Source of the DNA: Rhodoblastus sphagnicola
GTDB lineage: Bacteria > Pseudomonadota > Alphaproteobacteria > Rhizobiales > Beijerinckiaceae
Length of the DNA stretch: 64,000 bases
Direction of reading: 5' to 3'
Assembly: GCF_002937075.1 (NCBI RefSeq)
Contig: NZ_NHSJ01000034.1
Span: forward strand, 1 to 64,000
Part shown: piece after piece, positions 45,899 to 54,415 of the stretch
How the letters are laid out: every line of letters starts with the position of its first letter
How positions within the stretch are numbered: position 1 is the first letter of the stretch
The notes under the pieces: generated by a model
The model's database searches: none
Seen by the model: only the letters and a program-made list of their open reading frames with translations
What the model was told of the DNA's origin: nothing
Program-made: the position numbers and the translations under genes

Positions 45899-46738
45899 GT
45901 GCCGCTGTTCGTCATGCCCTATCCCATCATCGATCCGGTCATGGTCCACCTCGGACCGCTGCCGATCCGCTGGTATGCCCTCAGCTACATTGTTTCGCTC
46001 GTCTTCGGCTGGCTGATCGCGCGACGGCTGGTCGGACGCGAGGCCCTGTGGGGCGGAATCGCGCGTCCCTCCGCGCAAAGCCTCGACGACCTGCTGGTTT
46101 ACGTTGCGTTCGGCGCCGTGCTCGGCGGCCGGCTGTTTTACGTGCTGTTCTACAACCTGACGTTCTTCCTGGCGCATCCGCTGGAGATTCCCGCCGTCTG
46201 GCAGGGCGGCATGTCGTTTCACGGCGGCATGACCGGCGCGGCGCTCGGCGCTTTCCTGTTCGCCCGCCGCGAAAAGGTGCTGTTTCTTTCGGTCGGCGAC
46301 CTCTGCTGCGCCGTCGCGCCGATCGGGCTTTTCCTCGGCCGCATCGCCAATTTCATCAAGCCGGAGCTATGGGGCCGGCCGACGGACGTCCCTTGGGCCA
46401 TGGTCTTCCCCGGCGCGGGGCCTGACCCGCGCCATCCCAGCCAGCTCTACGAAGCCGGCCTCGAAGGGCTGGCGCTTGGCCTCCTGATGCTTTTGGCGGT
46501 CCGCGCCGGCGCCTGCAAGAAACCGGGCCTGACCAGCGGGCTGTTCCTGACGGGCTACGCGCTGGCGCGCATCTTCTGCGAATTCTTTCGCGAACCGGAC
46601 CCGCAGCTCGGTTTCCTGTTCGGCGGCGCCACAATGGGGATGCTGCTGTCCGCGCCGCTGGCGCTCGCCGGCGGCGCCCTGATCATCTTCGCCCTGCGCC
46701 GGCGGGCGCGCGCGCAATTGGAGGCGGAACATGGCTGA
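45899..46738 (+). CDS. lgt: Prolipoprotein diacylglyceryl transferase
   Basis: A 279-residue inner-membrane enzyme with seven hydrophobic segments that transfers diacylglycerol to lipoprotein Cys. Landmarks are PIRWYALSYI, FGAVLGGRLFYVLFYN, GGMSFHGGMTGA and the signature GRIANFIKPELWG, in which the usual N after I is K. The GTG at 45899, with AGGGA upstream, gives VPLFVMPYPIIDPV, which aligns with relatives; ATG starts at 45881 and 45914 are alternatives. It overlaps the next gene by eight bases. Confidence 0.93.
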   Translation: MPLFVMPYPIIDPVMVHLGPLPIRWYALSYIVSLVFGWLIARRLVGREALWGGIARPSAQSLDDLLVYVAFGAVLGGRLFYVLFYNLTFFLAHPLEIPAVWQGGMSFHGGMTGAALGAFLFARREKVLFLSVGDLCCAVAPIGLFLGRIANFIKPELWGRPTDVPWAMVFPGAGPDPRHPSQLYEAGLEGLALGLLMLLAVRAGACKKPGLTSGLFLTGYALARIFCEFFREPDPQLGFLFGGATMGMLLSAPLALAGGALIIFALRRRARAQLEAEHG

Positions 46739-47840
46739 ACCCGACGATCTCGGCGCCGAAATCCGTGAAATCATCGCCCATGACGGCCCGATCTCGGTCG
46801 AGCGCTTCATGGCGCTGGCGCTCACCCACCCGTCAAAAGGCTATTACACCTCCCGCGACCCGTTCGGCGCGGCCGGAGACTTCATCACCTCGCCGGAAAT
46901 CTCGCAAATGTTCGGCGAATTGCTCGGCCTGTGGGCGGCGGACCTGTGGGAGCGCATCGGCGCCCCGCCGGAGCTGCGGCTGGTCGAACTCGGACCGGGG
47001 CGCGGCGCGCTCATGTCCGATTTTCTGCGCGCGGCGCGAGTCGCCCCCGGCTTTTTCGATGCGCTCGACGTCCATCTGGTCGAGGCCAGCGACAAGCTCG
47101 CCGACCGCCAGAGCGAGGCCCTGGCCGGCTGCGGCCGCCCGGTCAGCTGGCATCGCACCATAGACGGGGTTCCGCCGGGACCGGCGATCTTCATCGCCAA
47201 CGAATTCTTCGACGCCCTCCCGGTCCGCCACTATATAAAGACTCCGGAGGGCTGGCGCGAAAGGCTGATCGGCCTGGATCACGAGGGCCGGCTCGCCTAC
47301 GGCCTCGGCGTGGAGGTCGAGCCTTTCCTGAAGGCCGCCGCGGAGGACGGCGAAATTCTCGAAATCAACGCGGCGGCGCAACGGGTGATGTCGCAAATCG
47401 CCTCGCGCATCGTCGAGCAGAACGGCGCGCTGCTGGCGGTGGATTACGGCTATCTGCGCACCGGCTTCGGCGAGACCTTGCAGGCGATCAAGGCCCATGA
47501 ATTCGTCGATCCCCTGGCCGAACCGGGGCAGGCCGACCTCACCACCCATGTCGATTTTTCCGCCCTGTCCCGCGCGGCGCGCTCCGCCCATGCCGAGACG
47601 CACGGGCCGGTGACGCAGGGCCGCTTCCTGATCGACATCGGCATCGTCCAGCGCGCCGAAGCGCTGGCGAGCCGCGCCGATGAACATGAGAGGGCGCGGA
47701 TCGACGCCGCCCTTGGACGGCTGACCGACATGGAAGAGACCGGCATGGGCGCCCTGTTCAAGGTCCTGGCCGTCACGCGCCGGGGCCTGCGCGACCTGCC
47801 CGGCTTTACCGAGCTTGACGAGGGGGCGCATGACGCTTGA
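46731..47840 (+). CDS. MidA/NDUFAF7-family SAM-dependent methyltransferase
   Basis: A 369-residue protein of the NDUFAF7 (MidA) family, which in mitochondria methylates an Arg of a complex I subunit during assembly. Landmarks are GPISVERFMALALTHPSKGYYTSRDPFGAAGDFITSPE, the SAM loop LVELGPGRGALM, and IFIANEFFDALPVRHY. It is coupled to lgt upstream and to pgeF downstream (11-base overlap), the usual alphaproteobacterial order. It probably assists respiratory complex I. Confidence 0.9.
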   Translation: MAEPDDLGAEIREIIAHDGPISVERFMALALTHPSKGYYTSRDPFGAAGDFITSPEISQMFGELLGLWAADLWERIGAPPELRLVELGPGRGALMSDFLRAARVAPGFFDALDVHLVEASDKLADRQSEALAGCGRPVSWHRTIDGVPPGPAIFIANEFFDALPVRHYIKTPEGWRERLIGLDHEGRLAYGLGVEVEPFLKAAAEDGEILEINAAAQRVMSQIASRIVEQNGALLAVDYGYLRTGFGETLQAIKAHEFVDPLAEPGQADLTTHVDFSALSRAARSAHAETHGPVTQGRFLIDIGIVQRAEALASRADEHERARIDAALGRLTDMEETGMGALFKVLAVTRRGLRDLPGFTELDEGAHDA

Positions 47841-48600
47841 GGCGATCGGGTCGCAGGCGCTGGCTGGCGTCAGCCATGGCTTTTTCACGCGCAAGGGCGG
47901 GGTGTCCCAGGGGATTTACGCCACGCTGAACGGCGGCGTCGGCTCGCGGGACGCGCCCGAGGCGGTCGCGGAAAACCGCGCGCGCATGGCGGGGTTTTTA
48001 GGCGTCGCGCCGGAAAATTTCCTGGTCCCCTATCAAATCCATTCCGCCGACGCGCTCGCGGTCTCGGCGCCCTGGCCGCCTGAGGCTCGGCCGCGCTGCG
48101 ACGGTCTGGTCACCAACACCCCCGGCCTCGGCCTCGGCGTGACCGGCGCCGATTGCGGCGTGCTCTTGATGGCCGACACGAAAGCGGGCGTGATCGGCGC
48201 CGCCCATTCCGGCTGGAAGGGCGCCCTCGCCGGCATGGTCGAGGCCCTTGTCGCCGCCATGGAAGTTTTAGGCGCACGAAGGGCGGACATTTCGGGCGCT
48301 TTGGGGCCGACCATCGGCCCGCGCTCCTACGAGGTCGGGCCGGAGTTTTTCGAGCAATTCATCGCGAAAAACGCCGATTACGCCCGCTTCTTCACCGCAT
48401 CCGCACAGGCCGGACATTTCATGTTCGACCTGCCCGGCCTGATCGAGTTTCGGGCGGAGGCGACGGGAATCGGCCGTTTCGAAAATCTGCGCCTCGACAC
48501 CTACGCCGACGAGGAGCGCTTCTTCTCCTATCGCCGCACGACACATAGGAAAGAGCCGGATTACGGACGGCTGGTCGCGGGCATCGCGCTGCCGACGTGA
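47830..48600 (+). CDS. pgeF: Peptidoglycan editing factor PgeF (laccase-domain family)
   Basis: A 256-residue protein of the CNF1/YfiH-like fold. The catalytic Zn/Cu site residues are visible in YQIHSADAL, GVTGADCGVLLM and AAHSGWKGALAGM (His, Cys, His). PgeF removes wrongly inserted L-Ser from muropeptides in E. coli; older annotations call it polyphenol oxidase. The ATG at 47830 overlaps the methyltransferase gene and has GAGGGGG upstream. Confidence 0.92.
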   Translation: MTLEAIGSQALAGVSHGFFTRKGGVSQGIYATLNGGVGSRDAPEAVAENRARMAGFLGVAPENFLVPYQIHSADALAVSAPWPPEARPRCDGLVTNTPGLGLGVTGADCGVLLMADTKAGVIGAAHSGWKGALAGMVEALVAAMEVLGARRADISGALGPTIGPRSYEVGPEFFEQFIAKNADYARFFTASAQAGHFMFDLPGLIEFRAEATGIGRFENLRLDTYADEERFFSYRRTTHRKEPDYGRLVAGIALPT

Positions 48601-48643
48601 GAGTTTGAAGGGGGCTGCGTAAGCCCCGACCTCTCAGTCGTCA

Positions 48644-48664
48644 TGGCCGGGCTTGTCCCGGCCA
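48644..48664. repeat. Dispersed palindrome (TGGCCGGG-CTTGT-CCCGGCCA)
   Basis: Perfect 8-bp arms with loop CTTGT, the inverse orientation of the copies at 5001-5023 and 35626-35646. A GGGGCT/AGCCCC hairpin lies just before it (48612-48627). Together they separate the convergent pgeF and yqeY-like genes. Confidence 0.8.
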
Positions 48665-48682
48665 GAACGGCGTTGTTCAATT

Positions 48683-49144
48683 TCACCCCGCCAGCGCGGC
48701 CTTCACCAGCCCGCTGACCTTGCCGAAATCCATTTTTCCGGCATGGGCCGCCTTGAGCGCGGCCACAACCTTGCCCATGTCCTTGATCGAACTGGCGCCG
48801 GTCTCGGCAATCGCCGCCTTGATCGCCTCGGCGGTTTCCTCTTCGCTCAACGGTTGCGGCAGGAAGGACGAAATCACCGCGATTTCCTCGCGCTCCTGCG
48901 CGGCCAGTTCCGGACGGGCGTTGGCCTCATAGATCGCCATCGATTCCTGACGGCTCTTCACCAGCTTCTGCAACAGCGCGAGAATGTCCTCCTCGGTGAC
49001 GTCCTTGGTGGAGGTGCGCGCTTCGATATCCTTGTCCTTGAGCGCGGCGGTGATCATGCGGATCGTTTCGACGCGGCGCTTGTCGCCCGCCTTCATGGCT
49101 GTCTTCAGTTCGGCTGTGAATTTTTCGCGCAACATGTCGGACAT
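48683..49144 (-). CDS. GatB/YqeY domain protein
   Basis: A 153-residue YqeY-type protein (LREKFTAELKTAMKAGDKRRVETIRMITAALKDKDIEAR, ISSFLPQPLSEEE, MGKVVAALKAAHAGKMDFGKVSGLVKAAL). The family shares the C-terminal domain of the amidotransferase subunit GatB and may bind tRNA; its role is not settled. It is divergent from carA, as often seen. The start at 49144 (MSDMLREKF) is chosen from relatives; an ATG three codons later is possible. Confidence 0.9.
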   Translation of the reverse strand: MSDMLREKFTAELKTAMKAGDKRRVETIRMITAALKDKDIEARTSTKDVTEEDILALLQKLVKSRQESMAIYEANARPELAAQEREEIAVISSFLPQPLSEEETAEAIKAAIAETGASSIKDMGKVVAALKAAHAGKMDFGKVSGLVKAALAG

Positions 49145-49287
49145 CCCGGGTCGGCCAAAGGGTTGGCATTGACGATTGACCCTCGAATGCCTAGGTTGCA
49201 CCCGGATTTCAACCCCCGTATGGAAAAAAGCCGCTTTCGTCCCTGGCGAAGCGGTTTCGCACGCGCCCATTCCAGATCGAGACCAAC

Positions 49288-50466
49288 ATGACCGAAGACA
49301 AAGGCTGGACCACGCCCACCCACACCGCCCTGCTGGTTCTGGCGGACGGGACGGTGATCGAGGGGTTCGGACTGGGCGCCACGGGCGTCGCGGTCGGCGA
49401 GGTCTGCTTCAACACCGCCATGACCGGCTATCAGGAAATCCTCACCGACCCGTCCTATGCCGGCCAGATCGTCACCTTCACCTTTCCCCATATCGGCAAT
49501 GTCGGCGCCAATGAGGAAGACATCGAGACGGTGGACATGGCGCGGATCGAGGGCGCCCGCGGCGTGATCGTGCGCGCCCCGATCACGGACCCTTCCAATT
49601 ATCGCGCGCTGAAACATTTCGACACTTGGCTAAAGGCGCGCAACATCGTCGGCCTGTCGGGAATTGACACCCGCGCGCTCACGGCGCTGATCCGCGAAAA
49701 GGGCATGCCCAACGCCGTGATCGCCCATAACCCCGACGGCAAGTTCGACCTGGAGGCGCTGAAAGCCCAGGCCGCCGCCTGGCCGGGGATCGACGGCATG
49801 GACCTCGTGCCCGGCGTGACGGCGCAACAGGAATTTTCCTGGACCGAGACCACGTGGCGGCTCGAAACCGGCTATGGCGCCCAGGAAAAAACCGCCTACA
49901 GAGTGGTGGCGCTCGATTTCGGCGTGAAGCGCAACATTCTGCGCCTGCTGGCGGAGGCCGGCTGCGAGGTCAAGGTGGTGCCCGCGACCACGCCGGCGGA
50001 ACACATCCTGGCGCTTAAACCCGACGGCGTGTTCCTGTCCAACGGGCCGGGCGATCCCGCCGAAACCGGCAAATACGCCGTTCCGACCATCCGCGCGCTT
50101 CTCGAAGCGAAAATCCCGACCTTCGGCATCTGCCTGGGCCATCAGATGATGGCGCTGGCGGTGGGCGCAAAAACCGAAAAAATGCACCAGGGCCACCACG
50201 GCGCCAATCATCCGGTCAAGGATTTCACCACCCAGAAAGTCGAGATCGTCTCGATGAATCATGGGTTCGCGGTGGACCCCAAAACCCTGCCGGCCAATGC
50301 GGTGGAAACCCACCGCTCGCTGTTCGACGGCACGAACTGCGGCATCGCGCTGACCGACCGCCCCGCCTTTTCCGTACAGCATCACCCGGAAGCCTCGCCC
50401 GGCCCGCGAGACAGCCATTACCTGTTCGTGCGTTTCGTCGAGATGATGAAGGCGCGGGCGGCCTGA
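49288..50466 (+). CDS. carA: Carbamoyl-phosphate synthase small chain
   Basis: A 392-residue glutamine amidotransferase subunit that feeds ammonia to CarB for arginine and pyrimidine synthesis. The N-terminal domain has [33 protein letters not shown], and the class I amidotransferase domain has FLSNGPGDP, the nucleophile Cys in [11 protein letters not shown], and the His-x-Glu in [11 protein letters not shown]. carB is not adjacent. The last 34 bases recur beyond the helix-hairpin-helix gene at 50821-50854. Confidence 0.96.
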   Translation: MTEDKGWTTPTHTALLVLADGTVIEGFGLGATGVAVGEVCFNTAMTGYQEILTDPSYAGQIVTFTFPHIGNVGANEEDIETVDMARIEGARGVIVRAPITDPSNYRALKHFDTWLKARNIVGLSGIDTRALTALIREKGMPNAVIAHNPDGKFDLEALKAQAAAWPGIDGMDLVPGVTAQQEFSWTETTWRLETGYGAQEKTAYRVVALDFGVKRNILRLLAEAGCEVKVVPATTPAEHILALKPDGVFLSNGPGDPAETGKYAVPTIRALLEAKIPTFGICLGHQMMALAVGAKTEKMHQGHHGANHPVKDFTTQKVEIVSMNHGFAVDPKTLPANAVETHRSLFDGTNCGIALTDRPAFSVQHHPEASPGPRDSHYLFVRFVEMMKARAA

Positions 50467-50467
50467 G
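50434..50467. repeat. Left copy of a 34-bp direct repeat (carA 3' end)
   Basis: It covers the last eleven codons of carA and one base beyond. It matches 50821-50854 at 33 of 34 positions, with 29 consecutive identical bases. The 353 bases between the copies hold a single small gene. Confidence 0.9.
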
Positions 50468-50475
50468 TGCGTCAT

Positions 50476-50778
50476 TCAGGGCGCGGGGGGCGCGGGAAAA
50501 TCCCCGCTGGCCTGACGCCGCTTCCGCGCCGGCGTGAACGCCCACCAATCCAAAGCCTCGCCCGTCTTCGCCTGATGGATAGCCGCCGCGAAGACGTCGT
50601 GAACGCAGGGATCATGCCGTCGCCCGGTCATCAGGCAGAGCCGCGCATAAAGGCTGTCGGCGTCTTCGCGCGCAAGCTGGCTGACACTGGCGATGCCGAG
50701 CAGCTTGAAATCAGCCAGCGCGGCCTTGCCGACATTGCGCAGGCGCGCCAGCGGGGCCATTTCCGCTTTCCTGGGCAT
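50476..50778 (-). CDS. Helix-hairpin-helix protein (Cdd1/pathogenicity-locus family)
   Basis: A 100-residue protein with LARLRNVGKAALADFKLLGIASVSQLAREDADSLYARLC followed by MTGRRHDPCVHDVFAAAIH, the pattern of the Cdd1 family, whose core is a helix-hairpin-helix fold that often binds DNA. Its role is not known. The ATG at 50778 has GAGGAAG upstream; a TTG nine codons earlier is open. It is convergent with carA and flanked by two copies of the carA 3' end, so it looks inserted. Confidence 0.75.
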   Translation of the reverse strand: MPRKAEMAPLARLRNVGKAALADFKLLGIASVSQLAREDADSLYARLCLMTGRRHDPCVHDVFAAAIHQAKTGEALDWWAFTPARKRRQASGDFPAPPAP

Positions 50779-50820
50779 GGGCGACAGCTTCCTCTTATGT
50801 TCCAATCGAGATCGCCATGA

Positions 50821-50854
50821 TTCGCCGAGATGATGAAGGCGCGGGCGGCCTGAG
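50821..50854. repeat. Right copy of the 34-bp direct repeat (carA 3' end fragment)
   Basis: In frame it would encode [10 protein letters not shown] and a stop, a detached copy of the CarA C-terminus ([10 protein letters not shown]). It has one substitution from the left copy and no gene attached. Confidence 0.9.
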
Positions 50855-50856
50855 GT

Positions 50857-51153
50857 TCAAGATAATTTCGACGGCCACTCCTGAGCGGCGTGCATGACTG
50901 TCAGAATGTCAACGGCGTCCGGCGTGACGCGATAGGCGACGATGTAAGGAATGTCGGCGAAAACCAACTCGCGGGTTTCCGCAATCCGACCGGGTCGTCC
51001 CATGGCCGGGCGCTCCGCGAGATTGTCCACCGCTGAAACGATCCGCGCGATGACACGGGTGGCCGCGTCGGGACTGTCCTGCGCGATGGAGCCGCCAAGC
51101 TGATCGAGCCGCCGCAAGGCGCGCTTCGTCCACCGGACGACGCGGCTGTTCAT
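50857..51153 (-). CDS. RelE/ParE-family toxin
   Basis: A 98-residue toxin of the ParE/RelE fold: WTKRALRRLDQLGGSIAQDSPDAATRVIARI, PAMGRPGRIAETRELVF, and the C-terminal PYIVAYRVTPDAVDILTVMHAAQEWP. The ending with a conserved Arg/His-rich strand is typical of ParE. The ATG overlaps the antitoxin stop (ATGA), antitoxin first, as is usual. It is probably a gyrase poison or mRNA interferase; which cannot be told here. Confidence 0.88.
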   Translation of the reverse strand: MNSRVVRWTKRALRRLDQLGGSIAQDSPDAATRVIARIVSAVDNLAERPAMGRPGRIAETRELVFADIPYIVAYRVTPDAVDILTVMHAAQEWPSKLS

Positions 51154-51395
51154 GACGGAAGGACGGGATTCACGTACTTTCCAACGACATGCGCAATATC
51201 GGCCGAGGTCGCGAACTCGTCCCGCTCGGCCTCGGCCAGACCAGCCTCGATTTCAGCGAGTTGCCAGGCTTCCCGCGCCACAAAATCCTCGATGGCCCGC
51301 GCCGCGACATAGGACCGAGGCCGCGCCATTTTTTCCGCCAGCTTGTCAAGCTTCTCGGCTGTTTCGTCCGGCACGCGAACGGTAAAGGCGGTCAT
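51150..51395 (-). CDS. Ribbon-helix-helix antitoxin (CopG-like)
   Basis: An 81-residue antitoxin. The N-terminal ribbon-helix-helix is MTAFTVRVPDETAEKLDKLAEKMARPRSYVAARAIEDFV, followed by an acidic helix for toxin binding (EIEAGLAEAERDEFA). The start at 51395 has GAGGAT upstream; an ATG five codons earlier lacks a site. It neutralises the downstream toxin and likely represses the pair. Confidence 0.88.
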   Translation of the reverse strand: MTAFTVRVPDETAEKLDKLAEKMARPRSYVAARAIEDFVAREAWQLAEIEAGLAEAERDEFATSADIAHVVGKYVNPVLPS

Positions 51396-51576
51396 GGCCC
51401 GCATCCTCATGGGTTCAATGTGAATGTGAGCGCATCGCTATGGTTCGTCAAGGTTTGATCCCGCGCGCCCGACAAAGCCGTCGGACGGCGGACAGCGCCT
51501 GTCGGCTTCGCCTCCCGATTGCGCGAGCCGCAACACGAATTTCGTCGCGCAAGCCCGCGCCCGCCGGAGTTCGCAA

Positions 51577-51592
51577 AGGCACGCCTCTTGCT
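51577..51592 (+). promoter_or_regulatory. Sigma54 promoter (-24/-12) of the FeSII-like gene
   Basis: AGGCACGCCTCTTGCT matches TGGCACG-N4-TTGCT at all but the first position. GG is at 51578-51579 and GC at 51590-51591, the required 12-base offset. It is 50 bases upstream of the ferredoxin ATG. No TGT-N10-ACA NifA site was found in the 170 bases upstream. Confidence 0.75.
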
Positions 51593-51641
51593 GCCCGCGC
51601 GTTGGGGACGTTCGTCTCCGACAAACCCGAGGGACAACCCA

Positions 51642-52043
51642 ATGGCCAATGTGACCTTTACCTCGCCGAAACTGTCTCGCGATGTGACCGTTTACGCCGT
51701 GGCGGGCGCGCGCGGCACGCTGCTCGAGCTCGCCAAGGAACACAAGGTTCCGATTCCCTTCGACTGTCAGGACGGCGAATGCGGCTCCTGCCTGGTCGAA
51801 GTGTCGATCCTGAGCAAGACGCCGCGCGCTATTTCCCTGACCGAGAAAGAAAAGGAAGTGTTGAAGCAGATCGGCAAGATTTCCACCGTGGAAGTCGCCA
51901 ATGCCGAGGTTAACGACATGCCCCCCCATTACCGGCTCGCCTGCCAATACATCGTTCGCGACGAGGACATCATCGTGAAGTTCGAAGGCGACGAGAGCAC
52001 GCCAGTCAAGGTGAGCAAGTCGTCCGCCACGGTCATCAGCTGA
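51642..52043 (+). CDS. 2Fe-2S ferredoxin, FeSII (Shethna protein II)-like
   Basis: A 133-residue plant-type 2Fe-2S protein. The cluster ligands are in PFDCQDGECGSCLV and YRLACQYIV. Between them is a long insert (LTEKEKEVLKQIGKISTVE..NAEVNDMPPHYR) that ordinary ferredoxins lack but the Azotobacter FeSII protein has; the opening TFTSP and the VAGARGTLL segment also agree with FeSII. FeSII binds oxidised nitrogenase and shields it from oxygen. The start at 51642 has AGGGAC upstream, and a sigma54 promoter lies at 51577-51592. No nif gene is in the window. Confidence 0.82.
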   Translation: MANVTFTSPKLSRDVTVYAVAGARGTLLELAKEHKVPIPFDCQDGECGSCLVEVSILSKTPRAISLTEKEKEVLKQIGKISTVEVANAEVNDMPPHYRLACQYIVRDEDIIVKFEGDESTPVKVSKSSATVIS

Positions 52044-52223
52044 TCCAGGCTGACTAAAGGCGCCGGTTGCGATCCCATGTCGCAAACGGCGCCAATGCCT
52101 TTGCGGCGCCCGAACGTATCGCGAGAAGCTGGAACGAGCCTGGGAGCTTGCCGAACCCCGCTCGGCGCCCTAAATCAACTCCAAATAAGTCCGGCGGCCG
52201 TTCGGACAAACGGCAGTTGGGCA

Positions 52224-53321
52224 ATGGAACGAATGAGCAGCGATTTCGGGCGCGACGACGCCGCCGCACACGAGGCAGACCCGGACGCCCCCCCCGCGGC
52301 CGGCGCCAAACGCCGTGAGCTCGCGCCGATTCCGCCGAAGCGTTACAGCCAGAAGTTCAAGGCGCTGGTCGGGGCCGGCGCCAGCCTGCTGCTGGTGATG
52401 GTGGCCTTCTTCGTCCTGTCGCGGACGCTCGCCAAACTCGATCTCGCGGAACTGAGCACCGCCGTCGCGGCGACCTCCTGGAACCAGATCGGCTACGGCC
52501 TGCTGTTCACCGCCTGCTCCTATCTGATGCTGACCGGCTATGACGCCATCGCGCTGAAGCAATTGCGCCTGAAAGTGCCTTACAAGACCACGGCGCTCGG
52601 CTCCTTCGCCTCCTATGCGGTCTCGTTCACGCTGGGCTTCCCGATCTTCACCGGCGGCACGGTGCGCTACTGGATCTATTCGCGCGCGGGGGTGAAGCCG
52701 GGCAAGATCGCCAGCCTCACCGTGGTGGCGGGCGTCACCTTCTGGCTGGGCATGGCCGTGGTCATCGGCTTCGGCCTGATGATCGAGGCCGAATCCATCG
52801 CGGAAATCAACCAGTTCGCGGTGATTCTCAACCGGATGATCGGCGCGGCGGTCGTGGGCGCCGTCGGCGGCTACCTCTATTGGGTGTCGGCGCGGCCAAG
52901 GCGCGCGAAACTGCAAGGCATGACGTTCGAACTGCCGGGCCTCGGCCTGACGCTGGGCCAGATGGCGCTGGGCGTGCTCGACCTGTGCAGCGCGGCGGCC
53001 GTGCTCTATGTGCTGCTGCCGAGCCACGAGGGCCTCGATTTCTTCACCTTCGCCGCCGTTTACGTGTTCGCCTGCCTGCTTGGCATCGCCAGCCACGCGC
53101 CGGGCGGCATCGGCGTGTTCGAGGCGACCATGCTCAAGGCCCTGCCCGCCCCCTCGCAGGAAGCGCTGCTGGCCTCGCTGCTGATGTTCCGCATTCTTTA
53201 TTATGTCATCCCCTTCGTGTTGGCTCTGGTTCTGCTGGGCGCCACCGAGGGCGGGCGCCGCTGGGACGCCCTGCGCGACACCGTGAACCGGGCCGAGGGC
53301 GGAAAGGACGACGCCCATTGA
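52224..53321 (+). CDS. UPF0104/lysylphosphatidylglycerol synthase-type membrane protein
   Basis: A 365-residue inner-membrane protein with about eight hydrophobic helices after a 45-residue polar leader (SSDFGRDDAAAHEADPDAPPAAG). Landmarks of the family are YDAIALKQLRLKVPYKTTALGSFASYAVSFTLGFPIFTGGTVRYW and GIASHAPGGIGVFEATML. It matches the flippase-like half of MprF without the synthase half, so it may move lipids. Start at 52224 or 52233. It ends nine bases before phoR. Confidence 0.82.
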   Translation: MERMSSDFGRDDAAAHEADPDAPPAAGAKRRELAPIPPKRYSQKFKALVGAGASLLLVMVAFFVLSRTLAKLDLAELSTAVAATSWNQIGYGLLFTACSYLMLTGYDAIALKQLRLKVPYKTTALGSFASYAVSFTLGFPIFTGGTVRYWIYSRAGVKPGKIASLTVVAGVTFWLGMAVVIGFGLMIEAESIAEINQFAVILNRMIGAAVVGAVGGYLYWVSARPRRAKLQGMTFELPGLGLTLGQMALGVLDLCSAAAVLYVLLPSHEGLDFFTFAAVYVFACLLGIASHAPGGIGVFEATMLKALPAPSQEALLASLLMFRILYYVIPFVLALVLLGATEGGRRWDALRDTVNRAEGGKDDAH

Positions 53322-53330
53322 GGAGACGGC

Positions 53331-54368
53331 ATGACCGCAGGCCGGGACGCCACGCTGATTTCGGCCTTGATCGACGCCATGCCGGAGCCGGTGCTGGTCA
53401 TCGGCGACTCGCTGCGGCTGGTCGCGGCCAATGCGCCGGCCCGCGCGCTGTTTCCGCATCTGCGCCTCGACGCGCCGCTGGCCTCGTCGATTCGCGCCGT
53501 CGATCTCCATGACGCCGTCGCCCGCGTCCTGAGCGGCGGCGCCGTGGAAGACATTTCCTGGCTGGCGCGCGCCCCGGTGGAGCGGCTCTACCAAGCCCAT
53601 GTCGCGGCGTTTTCCGGCGAGGACAGGCAAGTGGCGGTGACCCTGCATGACGCGACCGAATCGCGCCGGCTGGAACAGATGCGCGTCGATTTCGTCGCCA
53701 ACGCCAGCCATGAATTGCGCACGCCGCTGGCCTCGCTGCTCGGCTTCATCGAGACCCTGCTGGGGCCGGCCCGCGAGGACACGGCCGCGCGCGAAAAATT
53801 CTTAGGCATCATGCTGCACCAGGCCCGGCGCATGGCGCGGCTGGTGGACGACCTGTTGTCGCTGTCGCGCATCGAGCAGACGCTGCATGTCCAGCCGCGC
53901 GCGGCGGTCGATCTCGCCGCCGTCGCCGAACAGGTCCGCGACGCCCTGTCGCCGCTTGCCGAGGACAGCCGCGTCGATCTCGTGATCGAGGCCCGCAAGA
54001 CGATGGTGCGCGGCGAGCGCGACGAACTTTTGCGCGTCGCCGAAAACCTGATCGAGAACGCCATCAAATACGGCGCGCCCGAACCGGGCGGACCCGAGCG
54101 GAAAGTCTGGATCACGGTCGAGCCGCGCGAAGGCGTGGGCGTGCTGTCGGTGCGCGACGAAGGGCCGGGCATCGCGCCGGAGAACATTCCGCGCCTGACC
54201 GAGCGATTCTTTCGCGTCGATGTCGGCCAGAGCCGCGCCAAGGGCGGCACCGGACTCGGCCTCGCCCTGGTCAAGCACATTCTCGCCCGCCATCGCGGAC
54301 GGTTGGAAATCCGGTCAAACCTTGGTGAAGGCGCCACCTTCACGGCGCGTACACCGTTGTTTGATTGA
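53331..54368 (+). CDS. phoR: Phosphate regulon sensor kinase PhoR
   Basis: A 345-residue kinase at the head of the pst-phoU-phoB cluster. An N-terminal PAS domain (MPEPVLVIGDSLRLVAANAPARALF) is followed by the H box VDFVANASHELRTPLASLLGFIETL and the ATP-binding motifs NLIENAIKYG, VRDEGPGIAPE and GGTGLGLALVKHI. No membrane helix is seen, unlike E. coli PhoR, so it must reach the Pst complex from the cytoplasm, presumably through PhoU. It lacks its own obvious promoter and may be cotranscribed with the membrane gene upstream. Confidence 0.93.
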   Translation: MTAGRDATLISALIDAMPEPVLVIGDSLRLVAANAPARALFPHLRLDAPLASSIRAVDLHDAVARVLSGGAVEDISWLARAPVERLYQAHVAAFSGEDRQVAVTLHDATESRRLEQMRVDFVANASHELRTPLASLLGFIETLLGPAREDTAAREKFLGIMLHQARRMARLVDDLLSLSRIEQTLHVQPRAAVDLAAVAEQVRDALSPLAEDSRVDLVIEARKTMVRGERDELLRVAENLIENAIKYGAPEPGGPERKVWITVEPREGVGVLSVRDEGPGIAPENIPRLTERFFRVDVGQSRAKGGTGLGLALVKHILARHRGRLEIRSNLGEGATFTARTPLFD

Positions 54369-54415
54369 GATAATTTCGAGAGCCAAGCGGAGCCGGCCCC
54401 GGTTCGCGCCGGCCG

